DNA of 9,106 bases. Origin: Candidatus Woesearchaeota archaeon. GTDB taxonomy: Archaea; Nanobdellota; Nanobdellia; Woesearchaeales; WALR01. The number at the start of each line of letters is the position of its first letter. Position 1 is the first letter of the stretch. The stretch covers positions 1 to 9,106 of the forward strand of contig WALR01000148.1 of assembly GCA_015522765.1 (NCBI GenBank), read 5' to 3'. The notes under the pieces are model-generated. The model was not told the DNA's origin and ran no database searches. It worked only from the letters and a program-made list of their open reading frames with translations. Both the position numbers and the translations under genes were made by a program. Positions 1-5,526 of this stretch are shown piece after piece.

Positions 1-1
1 A

Positions 2-127
2 TCCTTATTAGCGCAACTAAAAAAGCAAAGAATTAATGAAAATAATGTATACTTTAAAGGAACAGAGCAGAAGAGAAAAGTCAACCAATCCTGTTGGGAA
101 AAAATGAACGTGATAACTGCATACTGA
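2..127 (+). CDS. Possible 3' end of an upstream gene (partial)
   Basis: Reading from base 2, the frame stays open for 41 codons and ends in TGA at 125-127. The peptide is hydrophilic and Lys/Asn/Gln-rich, with one Cys-Trp pair (residues 31-32), and shows no recognisable motif. It is more AT-rich than the downstream genes. The stop lies about 20 nt before the TATA box of the main operon, a sensible layout for the tail of an unrelated upstream gene. A chance open frame in AT-rich DNA cannot be excluded. A rival reading in frame 1 would end at 34-36. No function is assigned. Confidence 0.35.
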   Translation, partial: SLLAQLKKQRINENNVYFKGTEQKRKVNQSCWEKMNVITAY

Positions 128-192
128 GCAGTCCAGCTGACCGATAGCTTTAAATAGTTAAAAGTAAATTTTACCCTTATATGTTCCTTTAA
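54..192. repeat. 11-bp inverted repeat with long spacer (54-64 / 182-192)
   Basis: TTAAAGGAACA at 54-64 is the exact reverse complement of TGTTCCTTTAA at 182-192. The arms are 117 nt apart. The right arm lies between the predicted TATA box and the ribosome-binding site of the first operon gene. It could be a spaced operator or a leader fold, or chance in AT-rich DNA. The match does not extend at either end. Confidence 0.3.
140..160 (+). promoter_or_regulatory. Archaeal TATA promoter for the operon
   Basis: The box TTTAAATA sits at 149-156 in an AT-rich, non-coding stretch. Transcription would be expected about 25 nt downstream, near 178-180, giving a leader of about 30 nt that contains the ribosome-binding site at 198-203. 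A clear BRE is not obvious (GATAGC precedes the box). This is the best promoter candidate in the window for the long run of genes that follows. Confidence 0.55.
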
Positions 193-195
193 CAA

Positions 196-203
196 GAGGT
201 GAT
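196..203 (+). promoter_or_regulatory. Ribosome-binding site of gene 1
   Basis: GAGGTGAT is complementary to the anti-Shine-Dalgarno end of archaeal 16S rRNA. It lies 2 nt before ATG 206 and 5 nt before ATG 209. The other genes here with a clear GGTGA-type site have spacings of about 3-5 nt, so ATG 209 is preferred. Confidence 0.7.
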
Positions 204-208
204 AAATG

Positions 209-493
209 ATGCGTTCAATGAGTATTCATAACAAAAAAGGCCAGGGAATATCAATAAATGTAATAATCATAGCCGCGATAGCCCTCCTGGTGCTTGTTAT
301 TCTTTCAATAATCTTCACCGGCAGGATGGGCATATTCAGCCACCAGGTGAACAGCTGCAGCGCAAAGGGCGGGCAGTGCTTTGATATAAGCGGATCATCC
401 TGCTCAGATGCATCAGGCGGGAAGTACACTCTTCCATACCCCCTTGTGAAGTGTGAAACAGAGGGCGAGACCTGCTGCCTTCCCGGGAAGTAG
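209..493 (+). CDS. Pilin-like anchored protein with one six-Cys module (gene 1)
   Basis: A 94-residue protein of unknown function. The N-terminus reads KKG|QGIS followed by a helix at about residues 14-36. This is the arrangement of archaeal class III signal peptides, which are cut after Gly by the prepilin peptidase. A short box TGRMGIFS (37-44) follows the helix and recurs in genes 2 and 8. The exported part holds six cysteines, C50, C57, C65, C82 and the pair C89-C90, spaced C-x6-C-x7-C-x16-C-x6-CC, with a GG-x-C at the second Cys. This suggests a compact disulfide-bonded domain. ATG 206 is an alternative start (95 residues). It is the first gene behind the TATA promoter and is followed after 8 nt by a relative. 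A surface or pilus subunit role is inferred from the signal alone. Confidence 0.85.
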   Translation: MRSMSIHNKKGQGISINVIIIAAIALLVLVILSIIFTGRMGIFSHQVNSCSAKGGQCFDISGSSCSDASGGKYTLPYPLVKCETEGETCCLPGK

Positions 494-501
494 GTGGGAT
501 A

Positions 502-780
502 ATGTACAGGCCCAGGCGAAGGGGTGATATAAGCATAACCACCATCGTGATGGCTGCCATAGCCCTAATAGTCCTCGTTGTTATAATAGCCATATTCACA
601 GGCAAGACCAAGATATTCAGCAACAACTATGACACTGCGTCTCACAGCGCAATCTCCCAGGTGTGCAGCCAGAAGGGCTATTGTGTTAATGATGGGAATG
701 CATGTGCAACAGGAAGCTTAGAGGACGGCTCAAAATACATCGACTGCCCTGACTTAGGCTTCTGCTGCGTCACCCACTAA
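502..780 (+). CDS. Pilin-like anchored protein with one six-Cys module (gene 2)
   Basis: A 92-residue paralogue of gene 1. It begins with a basic stretch and RRG|DISI, then a helix at about 10-32 with the same core (AAIAL-VLV) as gene 1, then TGKTKIFS (33-40). The outer part carries C55, C61, C68, C82 and C88-C89, spaced C-x5-C-x6-C-x13-C-x5-CC. The residues between the helix and the first Cys form a Ser/Asn-rich linker. The ribosome-binding site AGGTGGGAT overlaps the stop codon of gene 1, so the two are probably translated together. Asp instead of Gln after the predicted cleavage Gly is less typical, so processing by the prepilin peptidase is uncertain. Function is unknown; a surface subunit is inferred. 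Confidence 0.85.
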   Translation: MYRPRRRGDISITTIVMAAIALIVLVVIIAIFTGKTKIFSNNYDTASHSAISQVCSQKGYCVNDGNACATGSLEDGSKYIDCPDLGFCCVTH

Positions 781-799
781 TTCTGAGAAAAGCAAAATC

Positions 800-810
800 T
801 TTTAAATTAA
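800..810 (+). promoter_or_regulatory. Possible internal TATA box before gene 3
   Basis: TTTAAATTA at 801-809 lies in one of the two longest gaps of the gene run (48 nt). A start of transcription about 25 nt downstream falls at 828-830, on the ATG of gene 3. That would make a leaderless mRNA. This fits with the lack of a well-placed Shine-Dalgarno site there: GGAG at 811-814 is 14 nt from the ATG. Confidence 0.4.
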
Positions 811-828
811 GGAGCATATTTTTATTGC

Positions 829-987
829 ATGACAGGGAGAAGCATTATTAAGCACACACCCAGGTACTCTCCGAAGAGAGGGGAGGGGCAGGTAACAGGC
901 CAGCTAATGATACTCTTTTATTTAATCGCCCTCATAGTCATAGTCGGGATAGTCGTGTTTGTAATTAAGAGGGTTCTTTCTCTCTGA
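829..987 (+). CDS. Small single-helix membrane protein, 52 aa (gene 3)
   Basis: A 52-residue open frame that fills the gap between genes 2 and 4 and ends 9 nt before gene 4. A basic N-terminal arm (Lys, Arg and His spread over residues 4-17) leads to RGEGQVTGQ and then to a strongly hydrophobic helix (about 26-46) ending in a basic IKR tail. The EG|Q before the helix again resembles a class III prepilin cleavage site. There is almost nothing beyond the helix, so the mature product would be a bare transmembrane or filament-core helix. The likely promoter overlaps the start (leaderless). A later start at ATG 907 would keep only the helix. No homologue is recognised. Its position between genes of one type and the signal-like N-terminus are the main support. 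Confidence 0.65.
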   Translation: MTGRSIIKHTPRYSPKRGEGQVTGQLMILFYLIALIVIVGIVVFVIKRVLSL

Positions 988-996
988 GAGGTTACC

Positions 997-1905
997 ATGC
1001 GTCCAGCTAGAGGAAAAAAGGGGTTCGGCAGCATAAGGGACATCATCCTGGCGCTCCTTTTAATAGCCATACTACTCGCGATGACAGGGAGGATTGCCCT
1101 GCTTTCAAAGGAGAAGAGCGGCTTCGACAGGTGCCTCTCAAGCGTCACAATCAACTCCCAGGTGGAGAAGATGTCCATAGGCGCCCTTGGTTCGGGGATA
1201 GACTGCCCGGCGCCGTTCAACAAATACAAGGGTGACAACCAGTTAAGCGGGCTCTCAGACGACATTTTAAGGTGCTGGAGGAAGACGGGGAGCGGCTCCC
1301 TCCAGGTGTTCGGGAAGAAATTCCTCTCAAGCAAGAAGGACACGCCGGGCTGCATAGTATGCTCAAGGTTCGTCCTTGAAAAGGACATAAAACTCGACGA
1401 CCTTGTAGAATACCTCTCGCATGAGAATGCCCCCCCTGACTTTAAGAAGAAATACTCTGAGCTGCTCAACCTTCCGCTGGCGAATATGGAGCTGGTAAAC
1501 CCCTCAACAGGGAAAAAGGAGCTTTTAGGCATGAAGGCGCTCTTCCTGATGCTTGGAGAGGGCTCGCTCAAGGCAGAGGAAGACGGGAAGCCCGTGGTGT
1601 ACACAATACTCTACGAGAGGGCTCAGCCAAGCACCATACAGAACTTCCTCGACAAGACAGTCATAGGAAGGGCAATACTCTCAACACCCGCGATAGGCGA
1701 CACCATTAATGTGTTAAGGGGGATAATCCACCTGTTCAAAAAGGATAACTCAGCCCTAAGCACTCTCGCTAAAGAGAACAATCTTCAGGGGCTAGGCATC
1801 CAGTCAGTGTTCATAATAAGGGATAACGGGATATTCCAGCAGTACTGCTCGCCTCTTGTTGACAAACCAAAAAAGGAGTACTACGACTTCCTTGAGGGGA
1901 AATAG
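997..1905 (+). CDS. Anchored Cys-signature protein, paralogue of gene 5 (gene 4)
   Basis: A 302-residue protein with GKKG|FGSI and a helix at about 13-29, followed by TGRIALLS, close to the post-helix box of genes 1, 2 and 8. The exported part carries the signature C46-x-x-SV ... C70-P ... C93-W-x3-G-x-G-x-L-x-x-F ... C119-x-x-C122 ... DLVEYL-x-x-E (135-143) with PP at 146-147. It ends with a lone C284 after a hydrophobic strand. Gene 5 repeats the same landmarks with nearly the same spacing, so the two are paralogues. A mildly hydrophobic stretch at about 225-248 separates the Cys core from the C-terminal strand. The ribosome-binding site is AGAGGT at 986-991, 5 nt before the ATG. No enzyme motif is seen and no function is assigned. 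The paired cysteines suggest an oxidised extracellular domain. Confidence 0.85.
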   Translation: MRPARGKKGFGSIRDIILALLLIAILLAMTGRIALLSKEKSGFDRCLSSVTINSQVEKMSIGALGSGIDCPAPFNKYKGDNQLSGLSDDILRCWRKTGSGSLQVFGKKFLSSKKDTPGCIVCSRFVLEKDIKLDDLVEYLSHENAPPDFKKKYSELLNLPLANMELVNPSTGKKELLGMKALFLMLGEGSLKAEEDGKPVVYTILYERAQPSTIQNFLDKTVIGRAILSTPAIGDTINVLRGIIHLFKKDNSALSTLAKENNLQGLGIQSVFIIRDNGIFQQYCSPLVDKPKKEYYDFLEGK

Positions 1906-1915
1906 GTTGATTAAC

Positions 1916-2851
1916 ATGGGCTGCAGATTTATTCTTAACAAAAAGAGGTCGAACATAAAGGTTGTAGGCGCGCTGATACTGTTCCTAGTCCTAATGTTCA
2001 TACTACTTGCAGGGCTCCTCAACAAACAGAGCAGAATAATGAGGAGCTCTGCAGAAGAGGAGATGTGCGCCCAGAGCGTTATTGAGCAGTCCAAGAACTC
2101 AGCGCTTGGCACAGGGGGAATAAACCTTAAATGCCCTGTCCAGAAGAAGGAGATAAAGCCGGGCAGAGAGAAAGAGGAGACAGCCTTATACATGGCTAAA
2201 TGCTGGCATATGATGGGGGAGAACAAGCTGAAGCTGTTCAGCGATGTGCAGATTGGCAATAAGAACTACTGCGTGGCATGCTACGAATTATCCTTTGACA
2301 AGAAAAGCAAGCCCGTCCCCCTAAGCGATTTCATAGACTATCTCAGACAGGAGCATCCCCCTGCTTATATCTCTCCCTCAATAAAGCCAAATGAGAGCTA
2401 TTTTGACTATTTGTTCCCTGACAACAACGGCTATCTTGACAGTTCTGCTGCCCAGAGGCAGTTCATAAATCCCAAAGTAAAATATGTGGTAATGCTCGTC
2501 TATTCAAAGAGCGGCACATTCAGGGAGCTGGCAAGGAAGACAATCGTATCGTCTGCGGGTGCAGGCGCCATCGGAATGGTCGCAGGGGTGGGCCTGGCAA
2601 CACTCGTGGTTATCACCGCGCCGATATCCCTCCCTGCAGGAGTTATTGCAGGGGCAGGCGCAATAGGCGCATTGAGCCTTGGAAGCTATGCAGGATTAAT
2701 GACGACAGCAACTGCAGGAACCCCTGTAAATCCGCTTCATCCTAAATACAACTCCCTGCTCCTGCTCTATCCGCTGACACCAGAAACACTTAAAAACATC
2801 GATTGCGATTATCTCCCTGCGCAGCAGCATACACTCTATGGAGGAAGATAA
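1916..2851 (+). CDS. Anchored Cys-signature protein with Gly/Ala hydrophobic hairpin (gene 5)
   Basis: A 311-residue paralogue of gene 4. ATG 1916 is chosen because AGGTTGAT lies 4 nt upstream. An in-frame TTG at 1856 would overlap gene 4 and add a tail that does not look like a signal. A basic start (NKKR) precedes a helix at about 16-35. Conserved landmarks are C51-x-x-SV, C73-P, C96-W-x3-G, C119-x-x-C122, DFIDYL (138-143), E146, PP 148-149 and a late C297. What sets it apart is residues 214-262, a Gly/Ala-rich hydrophobic segment with a central Pro. It looks like a membrane-inserting hairpin or glycine-zipper element and is missing from gene 4. Its N-terminus lacks a clear Gly|Gln cleavage site, so it may stay as an uncut anchor. 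Function unknown. Confidence 0.85.
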   Translation: MGCRFILNKKRSNIKVVGALILFLVLMFILLAGLLNKQSRIMRSSAEEEMCAQSVIEQSKNSALGTGGINLKCPVQKKEIKPGREKEETALYMAKCWHMMGENKLKLFSDVQIGNKNYCVACYELSFDKKSKPVPLSDFIDYLRQEHPPAYISPSIKPNESYFDYLFPDNNGYLDSSAAQRQFINPKVKYVVMLVYSKSGTFRELARKTIVSSAGAGAIGMVAGVGLATLVVITAPISLPAGVIAGAGAIGALSLGSYAGLMTTATAGTPVNPLHPKYNSLLLLYPLTPETLKNIDCDYLPAQQHTLYGGR

Positions 2852-2852
2852 T

Positions 2853-2999
2853 ATGAGAAATGCAAGAAAAGGAGAGGTGTCATGGAGGCTTGTTCTCCTG
2901 ATACTTGTACTCATAGGAATACTCATAGGGGTGCTCATACTTGCAGGGGCAAAGGCAAGGATAATGGAGACCCTTGACACAATAGGAAGGATGATGTGA
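2853..2999 (+). CDS. Small single-helix membrane protein, 48 aa (gene 6)
   Basis: A 48-residue protein encoded between genes 5 and 7. ARKG|EVSW precedes a helix at about 14-33 that is almost pure Leu/Ile/Val/Gly. A short amphipathic tail with Arg, Glu and Met residues follows. The pattern basic-Gly|Glu-helix is prepilin-like. GGAGG at 2840-2844 is a strong ribosome-binding site 8 nt before the ATG, and the stop overlaps the start of gene 7 (TGATG at 2997-3001). Both argue that it is really translated. It may be a filament-core or assembly helix, or a small chaperone for its large neighbours. No homologue is recognised. Confidence 0.75.
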   Translation: MRNARKGEVSWRLVLLILVLIGILIGVLILAGAKARIMETLDTIGRMM

Positions 3000-3880
3000 T
3001 GGAAAGAATCAGATTAACCAGTGGAAGGGCTGCATCGTTGAGGATGACAATCATATCATTAATCATAGCCCTGGTCGCCCTGTTTTTAATATCAAGCGTT
3101 CTTTACAGTTATGCCCTTAAGCCCGCAAAGGAGTTTTTGGGTGATAAATACTGCTCCATATTCAGCACATTCGGGATTACCCCCTCGTCATGCAAGCGGG
3201 AGGTTTCCTACTCATTTGAGGAGATAGGCAATCAGATATATCTCCATATCAATTACGAGCTGTCATCCTCAGAGCCTGTCGGCGGGAGCTATGATGTTAC
3301 GCTTAATGATGATAAGAATAACCAGCTACATAAAGACAAGGTAAAGGCGCTCTCAAGGAAGGGCTCCTTGGTGGACTGGAGGCTGGACAAGGGCCTTGAC
3401 GGCAGGCAGCTTACACTCCTGCTTAAGTACTCAACCGGCAAAGAGAAGAGGGTAAACCTTGGCTTCTTCACAAAGCATTATCTAATTATAGAGGCGCCCC
3501 TCGTTGTGCAGATAAAGAAGAAGCTGATAAGGAACGCGCTCGGGAAAAGGACTTTATCATTTGGAGGGCGCACAATCAAGGATTACTACTTAGTTCATGG
3601 CCGTTCGAGCATATGCACACCGCAACTGCCGCTCTCCTCGCTCTCAAGCCAATGCGTGGAGGACACATTTGACAAGGAAACAATGAAAAGGTGCACTCCT
3701 GAAGAGATTGACATGCTCTTTAAGGAGCTTGTGGTATGCGCTGAGAAGGGTAAGCATAAAAACGAGGCAGAACTCAATGCAGAATATAACGCCCTCCTAA
3801 GCAATACCATGCGAAACTCAAAGGAGCAGCTTGACTCACTCGGATTTTTAATGGTAAAGGAGAAGAGCATAAGCCCCTAA
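2999..3880 (+). CDS. Anchored protein with beta-rich middle and helical tail (gene 7)
   Basis: A 293-residue protein. ATG 2999 overlaps the TGA of gene 6, with GGATGAT upstream; GTG 2996 would add one residue. GRA|ASLRM leads to a helix at about 16-40. C52 and C65 flank a short loop, after which about residues 68-165 alternate hydrophobic and polar residues like a beta-sandwich (for example YDVTLNDD and LTLLLKYS). The last third is charged and helical, with C206, C219, C232 and C247, and ends in a Glu/Asn/Leu-rich stretch that could form a coiled coil. Six cysteines in all would allow three disulfides. No catalytic motif is visible. An adhesive or structural surface role is a guess from the layout. 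Gene 8 follows after 11 nt. Confidence 0.85.
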   Translation: MERIRLTSGRAASLRMTIISLIIALVALFLISSVLYSYALKPAKEFLGDKYCSIFSTFGITPSSCKREVSYSFEEIGNQIYLHINYELSSSEPVGGSYDVTLNDDKNNQLHKDKVKALSRKGSLVDWRLDKGLDGRQLTLLLKYSTGKEKRVNLGFFTKHYLIIEAPLVVQIKKKLIRNALGKRTLSFGGRTIKDYYLVHGRSSICTPQLPLSSLSSQCVEDTFDKETMKRCTPEEIDMLFKELVVCAEKGKHKNEAELNAEYNALLSNTMRNSKEQLDSLGFLMVKEKSISP

Positions 3881-3891
3881 AAGGTGAGAAA

Positions 3892-4236
3892 ATGAGAAGG
3901 AAAAACAGGAAGTCTTCAATGTCAATAAACATGCTGGTAATAATGGCGCTTGCCCTCGCCGCCCTGATAATCGCAGTCGTCATAATGAACGGGAAGTCAA
4001 AGATATTCTCAAGGAGCCTGGCTGACTGCGTAGACAAGGGAGGGGAGTGCATAGCAAAGAATGCGGTCTGCGACGGCACAATATCAATGTTCTCCTGCAA
4101 CAACGGGGAGAAATGCTGCATGAGCCAGCAGTGCAGCGGGGCAGGGCTGAGCTGCAGGGAGCCCTCATCGTGCAGTTTCACCAACCGCGTCTCCATGCTT
4201 AAATGCCCTGCAGGAGAGGTCTGCTGCAAGAGTTAA
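3892..4236 (+). CDS. Pilin-like anchored protein with two tandem six-Cys modules (gene 8)
   Basis: A 114-residue relative of genes 1 and 2. After a basic arm (RRKNRK) comes SMSIN and a helix at about 12-32, then NGKSKIFS (33-40). Compare SIN at the start of the gene 1 helix and TGKTKIFS in gene 2. The exported part contains two consecutive copies of the module. Copy 1 is C46, C53, C60, C69, C75-C76 (C-x6-C-x6-C-x8-C-x5-CC). Copy 2 is C81, C88, C94, C105, C111-C112 (C-x6-C-x5-C-x10-C-x5-CC). Only four residues separate them, so this looks like an internal duplication. AAGGTGAG gives a ribosome-binding site 4 nt before the ATG. The prepilin site here would need Ser in place of Gly and is weaker. 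Function unknown; a surface subunit is inferred. Confidence 0.85.
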   Translation: MRRKNRKSSMSINMLVIMALALAALIIAVVIMNGKSKIFSRSLADCVDKGGECIAKNAVCDGTISMFSCNNGEKCCMSQQCSGAGLSCREPSSCSFTNRVSMLKCPAGEVCCKS

Positions 4237-4237
4237 A

Positions 4238-4245
4238 GAGGTGAT
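4238..4245 (+). promoter_or_regulatory. Ribosome-binding site deciding the start of gene 9
   Basis: GAGGTGAT lies 4 nt before ATG 4250. An in-frame GTG at 4241 falls inside this motif and is therefore unlikely to be the start. The site closely matches that of gene 1. Confidence 0.75.
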
Positions 4246-4249
4246 AAGA

Positions 4250-4588
4250 ATGTTTTTCCAGCTATCAGAATGGATAAGAGGAAAGAAGGCTGACGGAATG
4301 CCCTGGTGGCTTGTAATGATGGCCGTCGCAATAGTCGCCATGATTCTTATACTTCTCATAATGGGCGGCTCGTTCAAGAAGTTCACGGCGAGTCTAAGCG
4401 GCTATCACAACCGCATCGACAGGGACAGCGCCTGCAGCACCCTCCTCCCAGGAATGGACTCCAACAACAACGGCTATCCTGACACAAAGGCATGGGACAG
4501 CGACGGGGACGGACAGCCTGATGAGTGCTGCGACCCTGAAGCCACAAAGACAACAACTGGCACAGGGGTGACATGCGCCCTTAAGTGA
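4250..4588 (+). CDS. Anchored small protein with two Ca2+-binding-type Asp loops (gene 9)
   Basis: A 112-residue protein. An amphipathic start and RGKKADG lead to a helix at about 18-39, then a short basic stretch. The exported part has DSNNNGYPD (70-78) and DSDGDGQPD (83-91), two loops of the D-x-[DN]-x-[DN]-G-x-x-D kind found in thrombospondin type 3 repeats and related calcium-binding loops. Cysteines are C62, the pair C93-C94 right after the second loop, and C109. They recall, but do not match, the six-Cys module of genes 1, 2 and 8. The C-terminus has been altered by a 17-bp tandem duplication that supplies the present stop codon. Calcium binding is likely from the loops; the biological role is unknown. 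Confidence 0.85.
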   Translation: MFFQLSEWIRGKKADGMPWWLVMMAVAIVAMILILLIMGGSFKKFTASLSGYHNRIDRDSACSTLLPGMDSNNNGYPDTKAWDSDGDGQPDECCDPEATKTTTGTGVTCALK

Positions 4589-4601
4589 CATGCACCCTTA
4601 A
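4568..4601 (+). repeat. 17-bp tandem duplication at the end of gene 9
   Basis: GTGACATGCGCCCTTAA (4568-4584) is followed directly by GTGACATGCACCCTTAA (4585-4601), with one mismatch. The unit is not a multiple of three. It brings TGA 4586-4588 into frame, which ends gene 9. Without the second copy the frame would run two codons further, to a TAA. Confidence 0.85.
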
Positions 4602-4622
4602 TCCATAATAAAAAAGGTCAAA

Positions 4623-5513
4623 ATGTTTAAGGGAAGGAAGGCATCGGAGAAAAGGGCGCTGCTCACCGTAGCCGAGCTGATAATGGTGGCTGTACTTATA
4701 GTTGTGGGCGCGACAATAACAACGAAGCTTCTTGGATCAATCCTGAAGTCACCAAACTATGACATCGAGAACGCAAAGAACACCGTGGAGAGGATGAAGA
4801 GCCTCGCGATATCGGCGGTGAACTCCGGTGAGGAGAAGGAGCTGAGATTCCAGATTTCCAAGGAGCTGTGGATTGTAAGCTTTGAGGAAGGCACTCCGTC
4901 AGTGAGCACGCCGAAAAAGACCATTCCAAAGCCGGTGGTTAAATGCTCAGATGCCGCATGCATCTGCCTCTACAAGAATGAGCCCCCCTCACTGAACGAG
5001 CCAAGCACGAAAAACCTAGTCGCCTGCTCCAGCGTGCCCGCTATTAAGAGGATGAAGTTCGCTGTTACGCCGAGGGGCAAGAACTTCATTGACAGCCCCC
5101 AGGGGATACTGATTAAGGGCTCGTCAAACGATAACTATACAAGGGCGTTCTTAATGAAGGATCCCTCTGCTGGCTCCGAGCTGCTCGTCTTCATTGATGA
5201 GCAGGGCTCGCTAGAGAAGCTCTATACATACAGGACAAAGAGGCTTATGAAAGGGGACCCGTCGAAGAAGTGCACCTCAGGGGCATTCTGCAAGGGGAAA
5301 AACGCCCATTCAATATCGATGAATTTTGCGAGGGGTGTTCCTGAAAAATGTGAGCCAACTACACAGTGTAATCCTGACTGTGAATGCACAGCCCAGCCAA
5401 TTCCATTCTGCAGGAAGGGTGCCCTTATAGACCGCACATGCTTCTGCGACACCCTTCTTGTTGACGAGGGCTACTGCGACAGCAACGGCATGTGGTTCAT
5501 GAGAAAGCCTTAA
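4623..5513 (+). CDS. Anchored protein with Cys-rich C-terminal domain (gene 10)
   Basis: A 296-residue protein. A basic arm with KRA at 10-12 precedes a helix at about 13-34. A helical stretch (about 45-65) leads to a mixed region with C108, C113 and C115 (a C-x4-C-x-C cluster). The last 80 residues contain ten cysteines between 217 and 285, including CECT (253-256) and CFC (273-275), ending GYCDSNGMWF. The form suggests two extracellular domains: a central one of unknown fold and a terminal disulfide-bonded one. AAAAAGGTC upstream is the ribosome-binding site. The 34-nt gap before it contains the second copy of the 17-bp repeat. From memory, similar anchored proteins with C-x-C clusters occur in uncharacterised DPANN genomes, but no named family can be given. 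No catalytic motif is seen. Confidence 0.85.
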   Translation: MFKGRKASEKRALLTVAELIMVAVLIVVGATITTKLLGSILKSPNYDIENAKNTVERMKSLAISAVNSGEEKELRFQISKELWIVSFEEGTPSVSTPKKTIPKPVVKCSDAACICLYKNEPPSLNEPSTKNLVACSSVPAIKRMKFAVTPRGKNFIDSPQGILIKGSSNDNYTRAFLMKDPSAGSELLVFIDEQGSLEKLYTYRTKRLMKGDPSKKCTSGAFCKGKNAHSISMNFARGVPEKCEPTTQCNPDCECTAQPIPFCRKGALIDRTCFCDTLLVDEGYCDSNGMWFMRKP

Positions 5514-5526
5514 AGGCAGTTATAAG

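Noticed and set aside
36..107. 23-codon ATG frame in the left flank
   Set aside because: It has no ribosome-binding site, is short and hydrophilic, and overlaps a longer open frame that better fits the tail of an upstream gene.
356..493. True homology of the Cys module to animal beta-defensins
   Set aside because: Short Cys-rich patterns converge easily and the modules are not strongly cationic. Only the likeness in spacing is claimed.
918..1604. Long minus-strand open frame opposite gene 4
   Set aside because: It is Ser/Leu-rich, lacks a start context and mirrors a well-supported plus-strand gene. The same holds for the other minus-strand frames in the window.
1856..1915. TTG start that would lengthen gene 5 by 20 codons
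   Set aside because: It overlaps the coding end of gene 4 in another frame. ATG 1916 has its own AGGTTGAT site and gives a normal signal anchor.
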